Below are positions 39,303 through 47,320 of a stretch of 47,320 bases of DNA, one piece after another; the stretch's first letter is position 1; every line of letters begins with the position of its first letter. A program made the position numbers and the translations under genes. The notes beneath the pieces are model-generated. The model saw only the letters and a list, made by a program, of their open reading frames with translations, was not told where the DNA came from and searched no databases. Source of the stretch: Reyranella sp. (GTDB lineage Bacteria > Pseudomonadota > Alphaproteobacteria > Reyranellales > Reyranellaceae); contig NZ_SCVH01000121.1 of the NCBI RefSeq assembly GCF_004296935.1, positions 1-47,320 of the forward strand. The letters are read 5' to 3'.

Positions 39303-40847
39303 CTAGACCGGGCGGAAGACGTTGCGGCCGCCCTCATCGGAGACCGATACCTTACGCCCAAGCTGCTCCTTCGTCAGCATGTCGGCCAGGATCGCCGGCT
39401 CCTGGGGCGCCATGGCGATGAAGCGGTCGCCGGACGCATCGAGCCGGCCGAGGATGTAGCCACGTTCCGGGGCATCCTTGCCGTAGGTCACGCAGTAGGT
39501 CTCGATGGTGCCGGTGCCGGAGGGCCTGGTCTCGACCCGCTGTTTCGGCCGGGCGTCGAGTTCGGCCTGGAATTTCTTGGGGTCCTCGCGCCGCCACGGA
39601 CCCTTGGTCGGCGCGGTCGAATAAAGGCCGGCGGAATGCTTGGTGAGGTAGTTGCCGTTGGCCGTCACCATGCCGAACGAGCCAGGCTTCTTGCGCACGA
39701 CAGTCATCATCTCGGCGATGGAATGGGTGACGTAGTTGTTGCCGGGCCCGCCGAAGAATGGCAGGCCGCCGGTGACGCTGATCGGCCGCGGGTCGTCCTC
39801 GGCGATGCCGATCTCGGTCATCGCCACTTCGACGGCCGAAGGGAAGCAGCTGTAGAGATCGAAGACATCGACGTCGGCGACTTTCTTGCCGGCCATGTCG
39901 AGCGCGATGCGGGCGCAGCCGCGGATCGCCGGCGACGTATCGAGCTTCTCGCGCTCCGAGACGACCCAGGTGTCGGTTCCGTCCGCGCAGCCATGCAGGA
40001 ACACCCAGCGGTCCTGCGGGATGCCCCATTCCTTGGCCTTGCCCACCGACGTCATGAGCACGGCGGCGGCCTGGTCGATGATCGCGTTGGCGTTCATCAG
40101 GCGCGGGTAGGGGAAGCAGATCCAGCGGTTGTCCTCGGAGATCGTCGACAATGCCTCGGCACTGTAGCCGTCGCGGCGGGTTGCCAGCGGATTGCGCTTG
40201 GCGACGGCGGCGAGACGCTCGAACAGCCGACCCATCGCCTTCATGTGGCTCGGAACGTCGCGGTTCAGCCCACCGCGGATGGCGTTCTCCAGCAGCGGAT
40301 AGAAGTGGATGGCGGCCCTGAGCTCGTGGCGCGCCTCCTCTTCGCTGAAGCCAAAGCGCTTGTCGCCGATCCGCTCCGGCTCGCCGCCGGGATCCTCGTT
40401 CCAGTCGATCTTTTGTCCGGTCCGGCGCGCGATCTGGGTGCTGCGGAGCAGCTCGGCGCCGCAAATCAGGGCCAGCTCGGTCTCGCCGCTCGCGATCTCC
40501 TCGGCGAAGCGGTTGACCAGGTACTGGGGCATGTTGCCGCCGGAATGGCTGTAGAGCAGCTGCCGCGGGTGGGCATGCAGCCGGTCAGCAACGCTTTTGG
40601 GCGGATTGCTCGACCGGCCGAAGGGCGAGGCGAAGCGCGGGCTGATGTCGCTAAAAAACTCCAGCACGACGATGGCGTCGATCATGTGACCGAGGCCGTG
40701 GCCGCCAATCGCGGCACCCGTATCGTCGAGCGCGAGGGCCGCCGCTTCGGCGCAGAAGGCGACGCGCGATCGCTCGCTCGACGGCGCGCCTGCCGTGTCG
40801 GTGATCTGGCCGGCACCGACCAGGATGGGGGTGCGCGGATCGATCAT
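39303..40847 (-). CDS. Thiolase-like protein (acetyl-CoA acetyltransferase family, Cys-less)
   Basis: A 514-residue thiolase-fold protein. TPILVGAGQITDTAG opens the first half. At the position of the usual nucleophile (CxSG), residues 100-104 read SHSGG, so the acylatable Cys is absent. The C-terminal half keeps a VTANGNYLTKHSAGLYST block with His, and a further TLP-type domain (about 420-514) follows. Conventional Claisen condensation or thiolysis is therefore doubtful. The ATG overlaps the CoA-transferase stop by ATGA, so the two proteins are made together and probably act on one CoA substrate. Confidence 0.85.
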   Translation of the reverse strand: MIDPRTPILVGAGQITDTAGAPSSERSRVAFCAEAAALALDDTGAAIGGHGLGHMIDAIVVLEFFSDISPRFASPFGRSSNPPKSVADRLHAHPRQLLYSHSGGNMPQYLVNRFAEEIASGETELALICGAELLRSTQIARRTGQKIDWNEDPGGEPERIGDKRFGFSEEEARHELRAAIHFYPLLENAIRGGLNRDVPSHMKAMGRLFERLAAVAKRNPLATRRDGYSAEALSTISEDNRWICFPYPRLMNANAIIDQAAAVLMTSVGKAKEWGIPQDRWVFLHGCADGTDTWVVSEREKLDTSPAIRGCARIALDMAGKKVADVDVFDLYSCFPSAVEVAMTEIGIAEDDPRPISVTGGLPFFGGPGNNYVTHSIAEMMTVVRKKPGSFGMVTANGNYLTKHSAGLYSTAPTKGPWRREDPKKFQAELDARPKQRVETRPSGTGTIETYCVTYGKDAPERGYILGRLDASGDRFIAMAPQEPAILADMLTKEQLGRKVSVSDEGGRNVFRPV

Positions 40848-42004
40848 TTTACGAGAGCCTCGATATCGGCTGCGCTGAGGCCGGCCTCGGCGAGCACGCG
40901 CCTGGTATCCTCGCCCAGCGCGGCGACCTTCGGTCCGCTTTGCAGCGGCGAGCCCGAGAAACGGAAAGGCGGCGCCGGCGACTTGTAAGTGCCCGCGCTG
41001 TCCTCGATGGTGCAGAGCGAGCCGCGATGGGCGACCTGCGGATCCTGCAGCGCTTCGGTGACGGTGAGGTAGGGCGAGCAGGGCACGCCGTGTTTCTCGA
41101 GAGCGGCGACGCATTCCTTGACGGTGAGTGTCCTGGACCACTGCTCGAACTCGTCGACGAACTTGTCCCAGTTCATGCGCCGGTCGGCGTATTTCTCGAA
41201 GCGCGGATCGCTGAGCCAATCGCGCCGTCCCGCCGCGGTCGCCATGTCCTGGAAGGTGCGTTCGCTGGCCGTCGCCAGCATGACGTAGCCGTCGCTCGCC
41301 TCGACCGGGCCGTACATCGGCCGCGACGGCATCTCGAAATCGAACTGCGCGCGATTGACCTCGCCCAGCAGCATGCCGACCAGCGCTTCGAACATCGAAA
41401 CGTCGATCATCTGGCCCTTGCCGGTGACATGGCGCTGATGGACGGCCGCCAGGATGGCGCCCATGGCATAGGCGCCGCTCGCATAGTCGGCGACGAAGAT
41501 GCCGCAATTGTCCGGCCGTTCGCGGCCCTGCTGGTAGAAGAGATGGGCCATGTCGTAGCCGGTCGAGGCATGGATCACCGGCGCATAGGCCGGACGTCCG
41601 GCGGCGGGCCCGGTCTGGCCGTACCCGGAGATGGCGCCGTAAATGAGCCTGGGATTGATCTTGGCCAGTTCGGGATAGTCGAGGCCCAGGCGCTTCATCA
41701 CGCCCGGGCGGTAATTCTCGACCAAGATGTCGACGGTCTCGACGAGCTTCTTCACGGCGACAATCGCCTCGGGTCGCTTGAGGTCGAGCACGATCGAGCG
41801 TTTGCCGGCGTTGAGCTGGCCAAACATCGTGCCGGCGCCGTCGCGCTGCACCGGCCTGGAGCGCATCAGGTCGCCCTCGGGCGACTCGATCTTGATCACA
41901 TCGGCGCCCATGTCGGCCAGCAGGCGGCTGCAATGTGGACCGGCAATGGTGGTCGAGAAGTCGAGGACCCGCAGGCCATCGAGCGGCCTTGTCTGTTCGG
42001 TCAT
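40844..42004 (-). CDS. CaiB/BaiF family CoA-transferase
   Basis: A 386-residue class III CoA-transferase. LDGLRVLDFSTTIAGPHCSRLLADMGADVIKIESPEGD and AGKRSIVLDLKRPEA are the family opening; the catalytic Asp is in FVADYASGAYAMGAI; and GKGQMIDVSMFEALVGML and RPMYGPVEASDGYVMLA follow. It swaps CoA between carboxylic acids by a ping-pong mechanism. The substrate is unknown, though pairing with a thiolase-like protein suggests catabolism of an organic acid. It follows the DMT transporter on the same strand. Confidence 0.93.
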   Translation of the reverse strand: MTEQTRPLDGLRVLDFSTTIAGPHCSRLLADMGADVIKIESPEGDLMRSRPVQRDGAGTMFGQLNAGKRSIVLDLKRPEAIVAVKKLVETVDILVENYRPGVMKRLGLDYPELAKINPRLIYGAISGYGQTGPAAGRPAYAPVIHASTGYDMAHLFYQQGRERPDNCGIFVADYASGAYAMGAILAAVHQRHVTGKGQMIDVSMFEALVGMLLGEVNRAQFDFEMPSRPMYGPVEASDGYVMLATASERTFQDMATAAGRRDWLSDPRFEKYADRRMNWDKFVDEFEQWSRTLTVKECVAALEKHGVPCSPYLTVTEALQDPQVAHRGSLCTIEDSAGTYKSPAPPFRFSGSPLQSGPKVAALGEDTRRVLAEAGLSAADIEALVK

Positions 42005-42008
42005 GAGA

Positions 42009-42914
42009 TCACCGCGTTACGAGAATGAGAACGACGCCGCCGACCACGAGGATGCTGCCGATCCACTCGCCGAGGGACGGGCGCTCCTTGAGGACGAGGC
42101 GCGAGGAGATGAAGGTGAAGACCAGCTCGATCTGGCCGACGGCGCGCACGAGGGCAGCGTTCTCCAAGGTCATGGCGAGCGCCCAGCCGGCCGAGCCCAG
42201 CACGCTGAAGATGCCGACCCAGATCGAGGACCGCCAGTTGTGCCAGACCTTGCCGAGTTGCGGCCGGTCGCGTCGTGCGAGGTAGAGAGCCATCAGCACG
42301 ACCTGGATGGTGTTCATGCAGGCGAGCACCGTGATGCCGCGGATCATGAAATCGCCCTCGGTCAGGAGCTTGGAGGCCTCGCGGATCGTGCCGGCGGCGA
42401 TGGCGAAGACCGCACCGGACAGGATGCCGTAGACCGCGCCCTTGTGCGTCAGATCGGCAAGGACACCGCGTATGTCGGAGAGCTTGCCGCGCACGCTCAA
42501 GATCGCCACGCCACCCAGGCATACGAAGATGCCGATCCAGGAGCCGAAGGCCAGCGGTTCGCCGGCGATGTAGGTCGCGAACAGCGCCACGAACACCGTC
42601 TCGGTCTTGGAGTAGACGGTTCCGACGGTGAAATTGCGCAGAGAGAAGGAGTGGATCATCAGCGAGGTCGCCACGATCTGCGCGACGCCCGCAATGGTGA
42701 CGAGGCCGAGGAAGGCCAGCGTGATCGTGGGCACCGTCCGGCCGGTGCCCCAAACCAGGAAGGCGAGGGCGGCCAGCGCCAATGGTGCGCCGTAGAGGTA
42801 GCGGACGAAATTCGCGCCATCGACGCTCAGCAGTCCACGAATCTTCTGCTGCATCGTCGTGCGAATGTTCTGACACAGCGCGGCAGCGATCGTGATCGGT
42901 ATCCAGAGCGGCAC
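42009..42914 (-). CDS. DMT/EamA family transporter
   Basis: A 301-residue inner-membrane protein with about ten hydrophobic segments in two EamA halves; GTVYSKTETVFVALFATYIAGEPLAFGSWIGIFVCLGGVAILS and VGQIELVFTFISSRLVLKERPSLGEWIGSILVVGGVVLILV are the paired half ends. GTG 42914 is chosen because GGGAGAAG precedes it by about 7 nt; an upstream GTG at 42968 would add 18 polar residues. It probably exports or imports a metabolite. It heads the DMT-CaiB-thiolase-PhyH-GNAT minus-strand run. Confidence 0.88.
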   Translation of the reverse strand: MPLWIPITIAAALCQNIRTTMQQKIRGLLSVDGANFVRYLYGAPLALAALAFLVWGTGRTVPTITLAFLGLVTIAGVAQIVATSLMIHSFSLRNFTVGTVYSKTETVFVALFATYIAGEPLAFGSWIGIFVCLGGVAILSVRGKLSDIRGVLADLTHKGAVYGILSGAVFAIAAGTIREASKLLTEGDFMIRGITVLACMNTIQVVLMALYLARRDRPQLGKVWHNWRSSIWVGIFSVLGSAGWALAMTLENAALVRAVGQIELVFTFISSRLVLKERPSLGEWIGSILVVGGVVLILVTR

Positions 42915-43077
42915 GGCATCTTCTCCCTTGGCGGGAGTGTATGGCTTCCCCGGAAGCGCGTCTGCCACCCAGATTTCCGCGATGCAGGCCTCATCCCGGC
43001 TGCAGGTGAGCTATGCATCGGTCGTGGCGGTGGCTATGTTTCAGCGAAGATCGAGCGGACATCCGGGGGAAGAAACC

Positions 43078-44094
43078 ATGACGCGCAAAGCGTTCGGACG
43101 GCGAACCATCGTCGGGGCGGCGCTTTCCGCTCCTTTCCTCGGTTCGGCGGGCCTCGGTTCGGCGGGATGGGCGCAGGGTGCCTGGCCCACCAAGCCCATC
43201 CGCATCGTCGTGCCGTTCAATCCCGGCGGAGCGATCGATGCCCTCGTGCGGGTGATCGCCGACGGACTCACGGCACGGTTGGGTCAGCAGGTTCTGGTCG
43301 ATCCCAAGCCGGGCGCCAACACGATCGTCGGGGCGGACATCGTCGCCAAGGCAGCCCCCGACGGCTACACGTTCCTGATCACGACGAATTCGACCCATAC
43401 CAACAATCCGACACTCTACGCCAAGCTGCCGTTCGATCCCGCCAAGGACCTGATCCCGGTGTCGCTGATCTCGCTGGGAACGATCCTCGTGGTGGTGAAG
43501 GCCGATGCCCCGTTCAACGATCTCAGGGGCATGGCGGCATGGGTGAAGGGGCTGGGCCGGCCGGCGACCTATGGCAGCTGGGGTATCGGCTCGAGCGCCC
43601 ATCTCTATGGCCTGATGTTCGAGAAGGCCCTCAGCGGTCCAAGTGGGGGCGGTCTCTATAGCCACGTCCCCTATCGCGGCGACGTGCCGGCTCTGCAGGA
43701 CGTCGCCAACGGCACGCTCGACATCACCTGGGCCAGTCCGACCAGCGCCAAGCCGCAGATCGCAGCCGGCCGGGTGAAGCCGCTTGCCGTCGCCGGGGCC
43801 AAGCGCTCGGCATCCATGCCCGAGCTTGGGACCTTTGCCGAGCAGCTGATCGCCGGCTTCGATCTCAGCCTCTTCGTGGCGGCCTATGCGCCGGCCGGCA
43901 CGCCGGCGGAGATCGTCAGCCGCCTGCAACGGGAGATCAAGATCGTGATCACCCAGCCCGAGGTTGCCGAGAAGATGATCGCCCAGGGGCAGACGCCTGT
44001 CGGTTCCACGCCCGGCGAACTTGCCGCCGTGCTGGCGCGCGAGACGCCCATCTGGGCCGACCTCATCAAGCAATCCGGCGCCAAGGTCGAGTAG
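43078..44094 (+). CDS. Bug/TctC family periplasmic substrate-binding protein
   Basis: A 338-residue receptor. The export signal (1-32, FGRRTIVGAALSAPFLGSAGLGSAGWA, with a short GSAGLGSAG duplication) precedes the family signature WPTKPIRIVVPFNPGGAIDALVRVIADGL, VLVDPKPGANTIVGADIVAKAAPDGYTFL, VPYRGDVPALQDVANGTLDITW and the YAPAGTPAEIVSRLQREI tail. GGGGGAAG lies upstream of the ATG. It binds a carboxylate; no TctAB genes are adjacent. A Rieske oxygenase gene follows after 10 nt, so they may share an aromatic acid substrate. Confidence 0.93.
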   Translation: MTRKAFGRRTIVGAALSAPFLGSAGLGSAGWAQGAWPTKPIRIVVPFNPGGAIDALVRVIADGLTARLGQQVLVDPKPGANTIVGADIVAKAAPDGYTFLITTNSTHTNNPTLYAKLPFDPAKDLIPVSLISLGTILVVVKADAPFNDLRGMAAWVKGLGRPATYGSWGIGSSAHLYGLMFEKALSGPSGGGLYSHVPYRGDVPALQDVANGTLDITWASPTSAKPQIAAGRVKPLAVAGAKRSASMPELGTFAEQLIAGFDLSLFVAAYAPAGTPAEIVSRLQREIKIVITQPEVAEKMIAQGQTPVGSTPGELAAVLARETPIWADLIKQSGAKVE

Positions 44095-44104
44095 GGAGTT
44101 CACC

Positions 44105-45295
44105 ATGAGTGCGGCCACGAATGTCCGCTCCGCCTACGGCCTGGAGCGACCGACCTACAACGCCAAGCTCACCGAGGTGGGGCGCGGCACGCCGATGGGC
44201 GAACTCCTGCGGCGCTACTGGCACCCGGTTGGCATGGCGTCGGACGCCGGTGCGACGCCACGCCCAGTCAAGATCCTGGGCGAGGAGTTGATCCTGTTCC
44301 GTGACGGCCAGGGGCAGGCGGGCTTGGTCTATCCGCGCTGCTGCCACCGTGGCACGACGCTCTATTACGGCAAGGTCGAGGAGCGCGGCATTCGCTGCTG
44401 CTATCACGGCTGGCTGTTCGACGTCGAAGGGCGCTGCCTGGAAATGCCCTGCGAGCCCAATCCGACCGGCGCGCAATGCCAGCGCGTACGCCAGCCGTGG
44501 TATCCGGTCGAGGAACGCTACGGTCTGGTGTTTGCCTACCTCGGACCGCCGGACAAGAAGCCGGTACTGCCGCGCTACGAATGTCTCGAGGTGCTACAGC
44601 CGGGGGAATTCGTCGAAGCCGACGATTCCAGCATCGGCAGTGGCGGCATCGCGATCGCGCCCTGCAACTGGCTGCAGCACTTCGAGAACGTCGTCGATCC
44701 CTACCATGTTCCGATCCTGCATGGCTCCTTCAGCGGCCCGCAGTTCGCCGCCCAGATGAATGCCTTCCCGAAGGTGAAGTTCGAGTACGGACGCCAGAGT
44801 GTGAAGGCGACCTCGATTCGTCCCGGTCCCGACGGCAGGCGCTTCCGTCGCGTCACCGAAGCCGTGGTGCCGACCCTGCGGGTCGTTGCCAATCCGCAGG
44901 TCGCTCAGTACGGCATGGTCGAATCAATCGGCTGGACCTTGCCGATCGATGACACCCACTATCGCATCTACGTTGCCGGCCGCGTCCGGGAGAAGGGCGA
45001 GCTCACCAAGTTCAAGTCGCGCTACAACGGCAAGGCCTGGGCCGAGCTGACCCCGGAGGAGCACCAGAAGTTTCCCGGCGACACCGAGGCTCAGGTCGGG
45101 CAGGGCGCGATCACCTTCCACTCGGAGGAGCATCTGATGTCGTCCGACCAGGGCGTGTCCATGCTGCGGATCCTGCTGCAGAAGCAGATCGACATTGTCG
45201 CGTCGGGTGGCAATCCGATCGGCGTGGCGTTCGACGAGGGGAGCGCCTACGTCAAGTTCGACGCCGGGCAATACCTCGACGAAACCTCAACGTAG
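44105..45295 (+). CDS. Rieske (2Fe-2S) aromatic ring-hydroxylating oxygenase, alpha subunit
   Basis: A 396-residue oxygenase. The Rieske cluster ligands are Cys79-x-His81 (RCCHRG) and Cys98-x2-His101 (CCYHGW), spaced as usual. The catalytic domain has NWLQHFENVVDPYHVPILHGSF, giving the Asp bridge and two His for mononuclear iron. It resembles phenoxybenzoate/vanillate-type single-component alpha subunits more than the naphthalene type. No reductase or ferredoxin is adjacent. GGGAG precedes the ATG. The 3' end overlaps the convergent pyrD by 9 nt. Confidence 0.92.
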   Translation: MSAATNVRSAYGLERPTYNAKLTEVGRGTPMGELLRRYWHPVGMASDAGATPRPVKILGEELILFRDGQGQAGLVYPRCCHRGTTLYYGKVEERGIRCCYHGWLFDVEGRCLEMPCEPNPTGAQCQRVRQPWYPVEERYGLVFAYLGPPDKKPVLPRYECLEVLQPGEFVEADDSSIGSGGIAIAPCNWLQHFENVVDPYHVPILHGSFSGPQFAAQMNAFPKVKFEYGRQSVKATSIRPGPDGRRFRRVTEAVVPTLRVVANPQVAQYGMVESIGWTLPIDDTHYRIYVAGRVREKGELTKFKSRYNGKAWAELTPEEHQKFPGDTEAQVGQGAITFHSEEHLMSSDQGVSMLRILLQKQIDIVASGGNPIGVAFDEGSAYVKFDAGQYLDETST

Positions 45296-46333
45296 GTCGG
45301 CGCCGATCGCATCGGCCACCGAGGCAAAGCCATCGCGGGCGAGCAGCGCAGCCAGTTCGCTCTTGATGCGGCGGATGAGCGGCGGGCCCTCGTAGACCAT
45401 GGCCGAGTAGAGCTGCACCAGGCTCGCACCGGCACGGATCTTGGCGTAGGCATCCGCACCCGAGCCGACACCGCCACAGCCGATCAGCGGGAACTGGCCT
45501 TCGGCGCGCTGCGCGGTCCGGCGCAGGACGCCGGTCGACAGGGTCATGAGGGGAGCACCGGACAGGCCGCCGGTTTCCGCACGCCGCCCGGAACGGAGCG
45601 AGGGCGGGCGCGATAATGTCGTGTTGCCGACGATGATGCCGTCCATGCGCAGGTCGCGGCAGACCGAGACGATATCGTCGAGATCGTCGTCCGTGGCGTC
45701 GGGCGCGATCTTGACTACGAGCGGCACCGGCTTCATGGCGATGGCGTCCTGGACGCGCCTGAGCAGATCCGCGAGCTGGGTGCGCCCCTGGAGATTGCGC
45801 AGTCCCGGTGTATTGGGCGACGACACGTTGCAGACGAGATAGTCGGCATAGGGCGCCAGGGCCACGCTGCAGGCGACGTAGTCCGCCGCGCGGTCGGTGC
45901 TGTCCTTGTTTGCCCCGACGTTGACGCCGATGAAGCCGCGGCGGGGACGGGCGGCGAGCCTGGAGCGGGCGGCCTCCAGACCCTGCCCCGGGAAACCCAT
46001 GCGGTTGATGACACCGCGGTCCTCGGCCAGCCGGAAAAGCCGCGGCCGGGGATTGCCATCCTGTGGTCGGGGCGTGACGCTGCCGATCTCCACGAACCCG
46101 AATCCCAAGCCAAGCAGAGCGTCGGGAACTTCGGCGTTCTTGTCGAAGCCCGCGGCCAGGCCGATCGGATTGGGCAGGTGGCGGCCCCAGACCGTGATGG
46201 AAAGCGACGACGGGTCAGGCTTCCCGTCACCCGGCAGCAGCCCGCTTTTCAGAGTGCGAAGCGCCAACCCATGCGCTGTCTCCGCGTCGAGACGTGACAG
46301 GATCGTATCGGCAAGGAAGTACCAGGCGGCCAT
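45287..46333 (-). CDS. pyrD: Dihydroorotate dehydrogenase (quinone), class 2
   Basis: A 348-residue membrane-associated flavoenzyme of pyrimidine synthesis, passing electrons to quinone. The N-terminal helix WYFLADTILSRLDAETAHGLALRTL is the class 2 membrane-binding extension. GLAAGFDKNAE and GFGFVEIGSVTPRPQDGNPRPRLFRL, the catalytic Ser in CNVSSPNTPGLRNLQ, VVKIAPD, and IGCGGVGSGADAYAKIRAGASLVQLYSA are typical. It converges on the Rieske gene. Confidence 0.96.
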   Translation of the reverse strand: MAAWYFLADTILSRLDAETAHGLALRTLKSGLLPGDGKPDPSSLSITVWGRHLPNPIGLAAGFDKNAEVPDALLGLGFGFVEIGSVTPRPQDGNPRPRLFRLAEDRGVINRMGFPGQGLEAARSRLAARPRRGFIGVNVGANKDSTDRAADYVACSVALAPYADYLVCNVSSPNTPGLRNLQGRTQLADLLRRVQDAIAMKPVPLVVKIAPDATDDDLDDIVSVCRDLRMDGIIVGNTTLSRPPSLRSGRRAETGGLSGAPLMTLSTGVLRRTAQRAEGQFPLIGCGGVGSGADAYAKIRAGASLVQLYSAMVYEGPPLIRRIKSELAALLARDGFASVADAIGADLR

Positions 46334-46375
46334 GGCCGTCTGGTTAGCAGAGAGTCCCTGTGGAGCGCTTTGCTC

Positions 46376-46939
46376 CTAGCGACGTTCGAGGCCGTTGTTC
46401 GGCCGGAGCGACATTGAATCGCTGAACACAACCAGGAACAATTCTCTGAAAAGCTGCTCGATGCGCGGATCGTCCGGGCCCGTCGCCGGTGTCCAGGCAG
46501 TCGTCTGCGACAGCGACAAGTCGTTGCGGCAGTAGACGGCAAAAAGCTTGAAGACGCCGGGCGTCCCGGGGCCGGTTCGCCGCGCGCCGGCACAGACCGA
46601 ATCGGCGCCGAGATCGTTGGCGTAGTCGAACACCAGCACCAGCCGGTAGTAGGGGCGCGGCATTTCTGCCGGATTGTCGTAAGTGAAGGTCAGGTTGGGG
46701 CGCGGCTTGGCGATCTGCATCGTCGGCAGCAGGCGACGCGCCACGTCGTCGGCCGGGACATTGGGGAACGGGTTGCCGTCCAGGATAACCTGGAAGGTCT
46801 TGTTGTCGGCTGCGTTCCAGAAGTCGATGAAATCGTACTGAGGCGCGTAGTAGGTGCCACCGATGGTCGCTGCGCCGGCAATCGCAGGTACAGCGATGAT
46901 GGCCGCGATCGCCGCGGCGATTTTCTTCGCATAACGCAT
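46376..46939 (-). CDS. Secreted protein of unknown function
   Basis: A 187-residue protein with a signal peptide (MRYAKKIAAAIAAIIAVPAIAGA, cleavage near residue 23) and a strong GGGAGAGGG ribosome site upstream of the ATG. The mature part contains RPNLTFTYDNPAEMPRPYYRLVLVFDYANDLGADSVCAG and two cysteines (CAG and YCRNDLS) that could pair. I recognise no family. It lies 42 nt upstream of pyrD on the same strand and downstream of parE. Confidence 0.75.
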   Translation of the reverse strand: MRYAKKIAAAIAAIIAVPAIAGAATIGGTYYAPQYDFIDFWNAADNKTFQVILDGNPFPNVPADDVARRLLPTMQIAKPRPNLTFTYDNPAEMPRPYYRLVLVFDYANDLGADSVCAGARRTGPGTPGVFKLFAVYCRNDLSLSQTTAWTPATGPDDPRIEQLFRELFLVVFSDSMSLRPNNGLERR

Positions 46940-46999
46940 GCGAACCCTCTCCCTGGTACCTCTTTCAACTCCCCACGATACGTGACCGCGCCGGCCGGA

Positions 47000-47320
47000 T
47001 CAAACGTCGAGATCGCGGGCGAACTTGGCGTTTTCCTGGATGAAGGCATAGCGTTTCTCGGGCTTCCGCCCCATCAGGTCCTCGACCAGGGTCGCCGTGC
47101 GCATGGCCTCTCGCCGGGCGTCGACGTCGGCCGCGGTCGGCACGTCGACCTTGAGCAGGATGCGCTTGGTCGGATCCATCGTGGTTTCGCGCAGATGGAC
47201 CGACTGCATTTCGCCCAGGCCCTTGAAGCGTGTCATCTCGGCCTTGCCGCCGAACACGGTGCGCAGGAGTTCGTCCTTCTGCTGCTCGTCGTGGGCATAT
47301 TCGGTCCGGCCGCCCTTGCT
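47000..47320 (-). CDS. parE: DNA topoisomerase IV subunit B, C-terminal part
   Basis: The last 106 codons of a gene running off the right edge. SKGGRTEYAHDEQQKDELLRTV precedes the strongly conserved RFKGLGEMQ, TTMDPTKRILLKV and VEDLMGRKPEKRYAFIQENAKFARDLDV. The closing 'FIQEN(A)-F--DLDV' pattern is that of alphaproteobacterial ParE rather than GyrB. With ParC it separates linked chromosomes. The ATPase and most of the Toprim domain are outside the window. Confidence 0.92.
   Translation of the reverse strand, partial: SKGGRTEYAHDEQQKDELLRTVFGGKAEMTRFKGLGEMQSVHLRETTMDPTKRILLKVDVPTAADVDARREAMRTATLVEDLMGRKPEKRYAFIQENAKFARDLDV

Overview
This GC-rich window reads as chromosome of an alphaproteobacterium. 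Lineage markers are an NDUFS4-type complex I subunit, a PopZ-like DUF2497 protein behind a Pcm-TolC pair, a double cold-shock-domain protein, and many periplasmic Bug/TctC receptors and CoA-dependent catabolic genes. Reyranella or a relative is a guess from gene content, not a demonstrated placement. No integrase, transposase, phage gene or CRISPR array is visible.

Region by region: 1-9.1 kb holds the edge of an SDR gene, a double cold-shock protein, a TPP-riboswitch-controlled thiamin-precursor ABC transporter (ThiZXY type), a DUF192 protein, an O-methyltransferase, formate-THF ligase, a DUF2237 protein, tRNA-Pro, a complex I subunit, tRNA-Arg, a LysE exporter with a divergent TetR regulator, and an acetyltransferase. 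Three convergent pairs here overlap by exactly CTAG. 9.1-14.3 kb holds a HAD hydrolase, a cupin, a beta-hydroxyacid dehydrogenase, and a cobalt-type nitrile hydratase operon (alpha, beta, accessory protein) followed by an MlrC-like M81 peptidase.

14.3-23.1 kb is the accessory stretch. It contains an unusual protein with both DSG and DTG motifs and the closing strand of eukaryote-type pepsins, flanked by two related remnants of a 54-codon gene. Next come a secreted protein with four C-x5-C-x5-C-x5-C-type modules, a CHASE2-adenylate cyclase, a FecR-domain protein with a hexapeptide-repeat tail, and a TPR protein. The last four lie on one strand and look like an envelope-sensing/cAMP module. A Bug receptor follows.

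23.1-32.3 kb holds an MFS transporter, a lipoprotein and hisI on one strand, and a Zur/Fur regulator on the other. A minus-strand run then carries sulfur amino acid genes (metC, sseA, cysK) with an acetyltransferase, AlaX, ribokinase and a NUDIX hydrolase. A 37-bp-armed palindromic repeat sits between alaX and sseA. tRNA-Asn (with a strong terminator) and tRNA-Cys close the block.

32.3-47.3 kb holds a clear promoter, a pcm-like gene, a tolC-like gene, popZ, a terminator and valS. After these come an acetyltransferase, a phytanoyl-CoA-dioxygenase-like protein, a thiolase-like protein lacking its nucleophilic Cys coupled to a CaiB-type CoA-transferase, a DMT transporter, a second Bug receptor with a Rieske oxygenase, pyrD, a secreted unknown, and the C-terminus of parE running off the right edge.
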